Positions 60,164 through 64,000 of a DNA stretch of 64,000 nt are shown here, piece after piece. The stretch is from SXNM01 sp964586155 (lineage in GTDB: Bacteria > Myxococcota_A > UBA9042). The first letter of the stretch is position 1. Each line of letters begins with the position of its first letter. The stretch covers positions 30,842 to 94,841 of the forward strand of contig CAZPHC010000025.1 of the NCBI GenBank assembly GCA_964586155.1. Reading direction: 5' to 3'. A program made the position numbers and the translations under genes. Below the pieces are notes generated by a model, which ran no database searches, was not told the origin of the DNA, and worked only from the letters and a program-made list of their open reading frames with translations.

Positions 60164-60642
60164 CAGAGGAACTCGACGGACTCGATCACGAACGTGCGCC
60201 GGCCGCGCGGCGTCTGCACCGTCACTTCGTCGCCGAGCAGCTTGCCGATCAAGGCGCGGGCGATCGGCGAGGCGTAGCTGATCAGGCCGGTCGCGATGTC
60301 GCTCTCGTGCTCGCCGACCAGCTTGTACCGCACGGGCTCGGCGTCTTCGTCGTCGACGTCCACCAGCTCGACGGTCGCGCCGAAGATGACGCGCTCGCCG
60401 CTGAGCGTCTTGGGGTCGATGACCTGCGCGCTGCTGATCAGGGACTCCAGCCACTTCATCTGGCCGTCGATCTGGCCCTGGCGGTCCTTGGCGGCGTGGT
60501 ACTCCGCGTTCTCGCGCAGGTCACCATGGGCCAAGGCCTCTTCGATATCGCGCACGTTCTGGGTCCGCTCCACCTCGCGCAGGTGACGCAGCTGCGCGTG
60601 CAGCTTCTCCAGCCCTTGCGGCGTCATCGGGGTGTTCGACAT
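60163..60642 (-). CDS. greA: transcription elongation factor GreA
   Basis: Rescues backtracked RNA polymerase by stimulating transcript cleavage (159 aa). The N-terminal coiled coil has LRHLREVERTQNVRDIEEALAHGDLRENAEYHAAK (quoted only in part); its acidic tip DLRENAEY carries the catalytic residues. The C-terminal FKBP-like domain includes VIFGATVELVDVDDEDAE, HESDIATGLISYASPIARALIGK and VTVQTPRG. ATG 60642 was chosen; an upstream in-frame start adds unrelated residues. tsaE follows with a 1-bp overlap. Confidence 0.95.
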   Translation of the reverse strand: MSNTPMTPQGLEKLHAQLRHLREVERTQNVRDIEEALAHGDLRENAEYHAAKDRQGQIDGQMKWLESLISSAQVIDPKTLSGERVIFGATVELVDVDDEDAEPVRYKLVGEHESDIATGLISYASPIARALIGKLLGDEVTVQTPRGRRTFVIESVEFL

Positions 60643-60749
60643 CGAGCCCTCACCTTGTTGCGCCGAGCAAACACGGCGCGTCGGAACCAACTGCGCCGAA
60701 CCGGCGCGGGATTGTGTGGCAACGCAGGCGGGCGCCGCCCGCCGTCACG

Positions 60750-61475
60750 TCAACTGCGGCGCTGGACGCGACCGTCGTCGCCGAGAACATACTGCGCGCC
60801 GAGATTTCCGGCGAGCAGTTCGCGCCAGGCCGAGAGATCGACCTCGTTCTGCAGGGCCAGCTCGCAGGCGAGCGCGCGGACGCGCTGCGACTCGTCGCTG
60901 GCGATGCGGCGCGCGAAGTGCTCGCCGATCTCGGCGCCGGGGTAGGCGGTCAGACCGTCCAGGGCGAAGAAGCGGATCTCGTCCGAACGCGACTCGAGCA
61001 ACCCGAGCAGGGCGTCACGGACGCGGGGGTGCTGAAAGTCGCGAAGGTTGCTGACGATCTCGCGCAAGCGCTCCAGGCCCTCGTGGTAGCCCGGATCGCA
61101 GCCGGCCATCGCCTCCAGCAGCGTATCGACGGCCTTGTCGTCGCCGGCGATGTCGCGCAGCGCCCGCAGCGGGAAGTAGACCGCGGTCGACTTGGCGATG
61201 AAGGCCTCGATCGGGCCGATCGCGGCGTCGCCGGCCTTGCGCAGCAGCTCGTAGCAGTAGGTCTTCTCTTCTTCGTCGACGGTCGGCCCGTCCACGCGGA
61301 TGGTGAAGCGCGCGAGCAGCGCCTGCAGCGCCTCGGGCGACCCGATCTTCGCCAGCTCGTCCATGGCCTCGTAGCGCTCATAGGTCTGGCGGTAGCGGTC
61401 CGAGAGCCGCTTGCGCGCCTTCTCGATCTGCTTGGCCGGATCCTTGGAGCCAAAGAACGCGTCGAACAAGCCCAT
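60750..61475 (-). CDS. HEAT-repeat-like protein
   Basis: The 241-residue protein is built of paired helices throughout, consistent with HEAT or Armadillo repeats, for example YEAMDELAKIGSPEALQALLARF and RVRDALLGLLESRSDEIRFFALDGL (both quoted in part). The N-terminal MGLFDAFFGSKDPAKQIEKARKR is typical of bacterial scaffold-like HEAT proteins. No catalytic residues are seen. Start ATG 61475 is preferred to ATG 61487. It lies 107 bp upstream of greA on the same strand. Confidence 0.75.
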   Translation of the reverse strand: MGLFDAFFGSKDPAKQIEKARKRLSDRYRQTYERYEAMDELAKIGSPEALQALLARFTIRVDGPTVDEEEKTYCYELLRKAGDAAIGPIEAFIAKSTAVYFPLRALRDIAGDDKAVDTLLEAMAGCDPGYHEGLERLREIVSNLRDFQHPRVRDALLGLLESRSDEIRFFALDGLTAYPGAEIGEHFARRIASDESQRVRALACELALQNEVDLSAWRELLAGNLGAQYVLGDDGRVQRRS

Positions 61476-61680
61476 GCACACCGTCATCTGTCATCCTGTC
61501 GCGCCGTGAGAGCGGTCGACGTCGGTCGATCTTCGCGGCGATCTCGTCCAGAGGAGCCCGCACCGGTCGTCTCGCACGGCGGGGCGACAAGATAGCAGGG
61601 GCGGCCGGCCTGTCCACCTGCGCGAGGGCAGGGCAGCGGCGGTCGCTTGCCCTGCCGCCGTCGGCCTCTACACTGCGGGC

Positions 61681-62493
61681 ATGAGCGAACCGGCCATGCG
61701 CGAACCCCCCGCTTCCGCCCTCGACGTCCCGCGTCAACCGCGATCCCGCGTCCCGGGCTCGAACGCACGGGCCCGCCTCGGCCTGGCCACGCTGCTGATC
61801 CTGGGCGCCAGCGGCTGCGGCGCGGCGCAGACCACCGCGGACGGCCCGCCTGCCTCCGCCGGGCAGCGGGCCCCGAGGATCCGCCCTGGCGAGGGCCCCA
61901 CGCCGCAGCGCCCGGGGGGCGGCCCGAACCGCGCGGCCCCGGCGCAGGGGCTGCGCTCGCCGGCCGCGCTCGGCGGCGCCGACGTCGACGTCGGCGACGA
62001 TGCGGTCGAGGACGTCGACGGCGAGGCTGCCCGCTCGCGTCGCCGCGCCCAGCTGCCGGCACTGGTCGGCGAGCGATCGCAGACCTGCCAGGCCTGGCAG
62101 CCATTGGCCGAGGCCGCCGGGGGACGCAGTGACGTCGAGCCCTTGTTGCTGTTGGCCGTGGCCTGGGTCGAGAGCGGCTTCGTCGCAGACGCGCGCTCCA
62201 GCGCTGGCGCCCGAGGGCCGTTGCAGCTGCTGACCGCGACGTCGCGCGCGTTCGGCTGCGACGATCCGGAGGAGCCGAGCTGCGCATTCGGCGCCGCCGC
62301 TGCGTTCCTGGCGCGGCTGCTCGATCGGTTCGACGGCGATGTCGTCTACGCGCTCGCGGCGTACAACACCGGAGCCTCACGCGTCGCGGCCGCAGCACGC
62401 GCCGGGCGGCTGCCGCCAAGCCATTGGTATGTCGAGCGGGTGTTGGCTGCGCGGGCGCTGCTGCGGCTGCACGGATGCACGCCGCCGCCGTGA
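61681..62493 (+). CDS. lytic transglycosylase-like lipoprotein
   Basis: Predicted periplasmic peptidoglycan-cleaving enzyme (270 aa). A signal sequence ends in ILGASGC (lipid Cys about 46), followed by a Pro/Gly-rich linker. The SLT-like domain has AVAWVESGFVADARSSAGARGPLQLLTATS, where the catalytic Glu is expected in ESGF, and ALAAYNTGASRV. Two Cys near 220-230 may pair. The domain is short compared with Slt70 and resembles SLT-domain lipoproteins. It is convergent with rpoZ, 13 bp apart. Confidence 0.82.
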   Translation: MSEPAMREPPASALDVPRQPRSRVPGSNARARLGLATLLILGASGCGAAQTTADGPPASAGQRAPRIRPGEGPTPQRPGGGPNRAAPAQGLRSPAALGGADVDVGDDAVEDVDGEAARSRRRAQLPALVGERSQTCQAWQPLAEAAGGRSDVEPLLLLAVAWVESGFVADARSSAGARGPLQLLTATSRAFGCDDPEEPSCAFGAAAAFLARLLDRFDGDVVYALAAYNTGASRVAAAARAGRLPPSHWYVERVLAARALLRLHGCTPPP

Positions 62494-62506
62494 CAGACGG
62501 GCGTCC

Positions 62507-62728
62507 CTAGTCGTGCTGCGCCAGCGAGAGCATCACCTTGCCGTTGTCACGGAACCGCAGGTTGCCGTGGGCGGCCTCGCGGAGCGCCGTCACGCACTCC
62601 TTGTTCTTGCTCTCGAGCGTCGGCGTGGCCTTCTCGCGCAGTTGACGTGCGCGCTTGGACGACATCAGCACCAGCGCGAACCGGTTCGGGACGTTGTCGA
62701 GGCAATCTTCGATCGTGATGCGGGCCAT
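62507..62728 (-). CDS. rpoZ: RNA polymerase omega subunit
   Basis: Small RNA polymerase subunit of 73 aa that assists assembly and stability of the beta' subunit. It begins MARITIEDCLDNVPNRFALV and contains SSKRARQLREKA, matching the family over its whole length. The usual neighbours gmk and spoT are absent. It is convergent with the transglycosylase gene. Confidence 0.9.
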   Translation of the reverse strand: MARITIEDCLDNVPNRFALVLMSSKRARQLREKATPTLESKNKECVTALREAAHGNLRFRDNGKVMLSLAQHD

Positions 62729-62924
62729 GGCTTCCTCGGGTGCAGGCGCTTGCCGGGCAGGCGCGGGCCCAAGAGTCTACGCGTCCCGCCACGTTGGTCA
62801 ATGGTCGTTGTGGGGTGCTTTGATGTCTTGGGAATAGCAGCGAATTCCGGGCGTCGTCCGTGGCGCGGCTCGGTTGCGGTCCCAGGACTGCCCCTGTATG
62901 CTCGCGTCCGGGAGGTCGGACACC

Positions 62925-64000
62925 ATGCCTGGCGACATCTCTGCTGGTGGCAGCCAGAACCTGATCGGGCACTCGCTCGGCGGGCGCTACGACATCGTCA
63001 GTCGCCTCGGAAAGGGCGGCATGGCCGTCGTGTACCGTGCGACCGATCGGATGCTCGGGCGCACCGTCGCGATCAAGGTCCTGCGCACGGACGTCGCCAA
63101 GGATCCGGTCGCCGCAAAGCGCCTCGTCCGCGAGGCGCGCGCTGCGGGTCAACTCCACCATCCCAACATCATCACGATGCACGATGTCGGCGACAGCGAC
63201 GGCATGGTCTACATCGTGATGGAGGTCCTGCAGGGTCGTGAACTCAGCGAGCTGATGGACGAACACGGGCCGCTCGGCCTGGTCCGCTCGATCGAGATCG
63301 CCCGCCAGACCGCCAGCGCGCTCGCCGTCGCTCACGCCCATCGCATCATCCACCGCGACATCAAGCCCGAGAACCTCTTCATCAGCCAGACCGATGGCGG
63401 CCAGGACCACGTCAAGGTGCTGGACTTCTCGATCGCCAAGCTGCCGACGAACATGGTCACCGCCGCGTTGACGCGCGCAGGCTCGGTGTTCGGCACGCCG
63501 CACTACATGGCCCCCGAGCAGGTCGAAGGCCGCGAAGTCAGCCCGCAGACCGACCTGTACGCCCTCGGCGCGGTGCTCTTCGAGTCGATCCTGGGCGAGC
63601 CGCCCTTCGACGGCGACTCCGTGATCGACATCCTGCTCCAGCACGTGCGCGGCACGGCCAAGCGCCTCGACTTCGACGGCCGACCGCTGCCGCCCGGCCT
63701 CGCAGATCTGGTCGAGTCCATGCTGGCCAAGAAGGAGTCCGATCGCCCGACCTCTGCCGAGGAGGTCGAGCGCCAGCTCGCCCGTTGCCTCGCGGCGGCA
63801 CGCGTGATCGAGGGCAGCGGCGCGACGACCGAGATGTCCGTGGTCGACGTCGCCGCCGCTGTCGCCGATCTCGGCTATGACGATTCCGAGGCGACGTTCC
63901 AGCTCAAGGGCGACGCCATCGCCGCGATCCGCGCCGCCGCCGACGCCGCCGCGGCTGCCGCGCCGGCGAAGGCGTGGTCGCCGCCGCCAGCCGCAGCGCC
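62925..64000 (+). CDS. Ser/Thr protein kinase, 3'-truncated by the window edge
   Basis: Eukaryotic-like kinase; at least 358 residues are visible. The kinase domain (about 20-285) has LGKGGMAVVYRA, VAIKVL (catalytic Lys), IIHRDIKPENLF, GTPHYMAPEQ and QTDLYALGAVLFE. The DFG motif reads DFS, as occurs in some active bacterial kinases. The region after about 290 becomes Ala/Val-rich and is cut off by the window end, so any sensor domain or membrane helix is unknown. ATG 62925 is chosen because GGAGG lies at about 62911-62914; ATG 62898 in frame is possible. Confidence 0.92.
   Translation, partial: MPGDISAGGSQNLIGHSLGGRYDIVSRLGKGGMAVVYRATDRMLGRTVAIKVLRTDVAKDPVAAKRLVREARAAGQLHHPNIITMHDVGDSDGMVYIVMEVLQGRELSELMDEHGPLGLVRSIEIARQTASALAVAHAHRIIHRDIKPENLFISQTDGGQDHVKVLDFSIAKLPTNMVTAALTRAGSVFGTPHYMAPEQVEGREVSPQTDLYALGAVLFESILGEPPFDGDSVIDILLQHVRGTAKRLDFDGRPLPPGLADLVESMLAKKESDRPTSAEEVERQLARCLAAARVIEGSGATTEMSVVDVAAAVADLGYDDSEATFQLKGDAIAAIRAAADAAAAAAPAKAWSPPPAAA

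Overview
The window is very GC-rich with strong third-position G/C bias. Its gene content points to the Myxococcota (delta-proteobacterial myxobacteria and relatives). Supporting signs are secreted proteins ending in MYXO-CTERM-like tails, repeated Cys-rich modules of the CDDGNPCT type, two tandem outer-membrane beta-barrels resembling a myxobacterial family, three eukaryotic-like kinase-fold proteins, an FHA-GAF histidine kinase and a PilZ protein. No phage, transposon, CRISPR array or plasmid gene was seen. It looks like a chromosomal contig of a possibly uncultured lineage, with one 100-N scaffold gap (32278-32377).

Layout. 1-4.4 kb: TCA-cycle block (3' part of malate dehydrogenase, then sdhCAB). 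4.5-6.2 kb: yaeQ and an M20 peptidase. 6.3-8.7 kb (minus): an MCE/MlaD-type substrate-binding protein and its ATPase, with no permease. 8.9-11.7 kb: FHA-GAF-histidine kinase and NAD kinase. 11.7-13.7 kb (minus): two envelope proteins of unknown function. 13.9-22.9 kb: an overlapping operon of a membrane protein with regulatory-like beta domains, a DUF4350 protein, a MoxR ATPase and a DUF58 protein, followed by a Cys-repeat lipoprotein. 23.1-28.4 kb: kinase/WD40 protein convergent with gyrB. 28.6-30.6 kb: acyltransferase and an SDR-fold protein. 30.7-43.3 kb (minus): an envelope region with two tandem PAD/agmatine-deiminase-family surface proteins, an exported partner protein, a 1041-residue Ig-like lipoprotein, a rhodanese, a CPBP intramembrane protease and a tiny lipoprotein. 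43.5-46.9 kb (minus): inositol-phosphatase family protein, GlpD and deoxynucleoside kinase. 47.1-50.2 kb: two small envelope proteins, a class II aldolase and a membrane pseudokinase. 50.2-50.4 kb (minus): tRNA-Ala(GGC) with a terminator and a likely promoter. 50.6-56.6 kb: PilZ, then a compact run of mtnP, pfkB-type kinase, psd, exonuclease, mgtE and CYTH. 56.6-61.5 kb (minus): two beta-barrels, a DUF2225-type Tat protein, tsaE, greA and a HEAT-repeat protein. 61.7-64 kb: lytic transglycosylase-like protein, rpoZ (minus) and a 3'-truncated Ser/Thr kinase.

The most unusual part is 30.7-43.3 kb. Two paralogous PAD-family proteins each carry an N-terminal lipobox, a Cys-rich insert inside the catalytic domain, a long Cys-rich stalk and a C-terminal sorting-like tail. 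A CPBP protease of the superfamily that contains the proposed myxosortases lies nearby. The assembly gap falls inside the stalk repeat of one paralog and puts its two halves out of frame. Other points worth attention are a pseudokinase co-translated with an aldolase, an SDR-fold protein without its YxxxK pair, and an mla-like ATPase/MCE pair without a permease. All calls come from reading the sequence; no database search was run.
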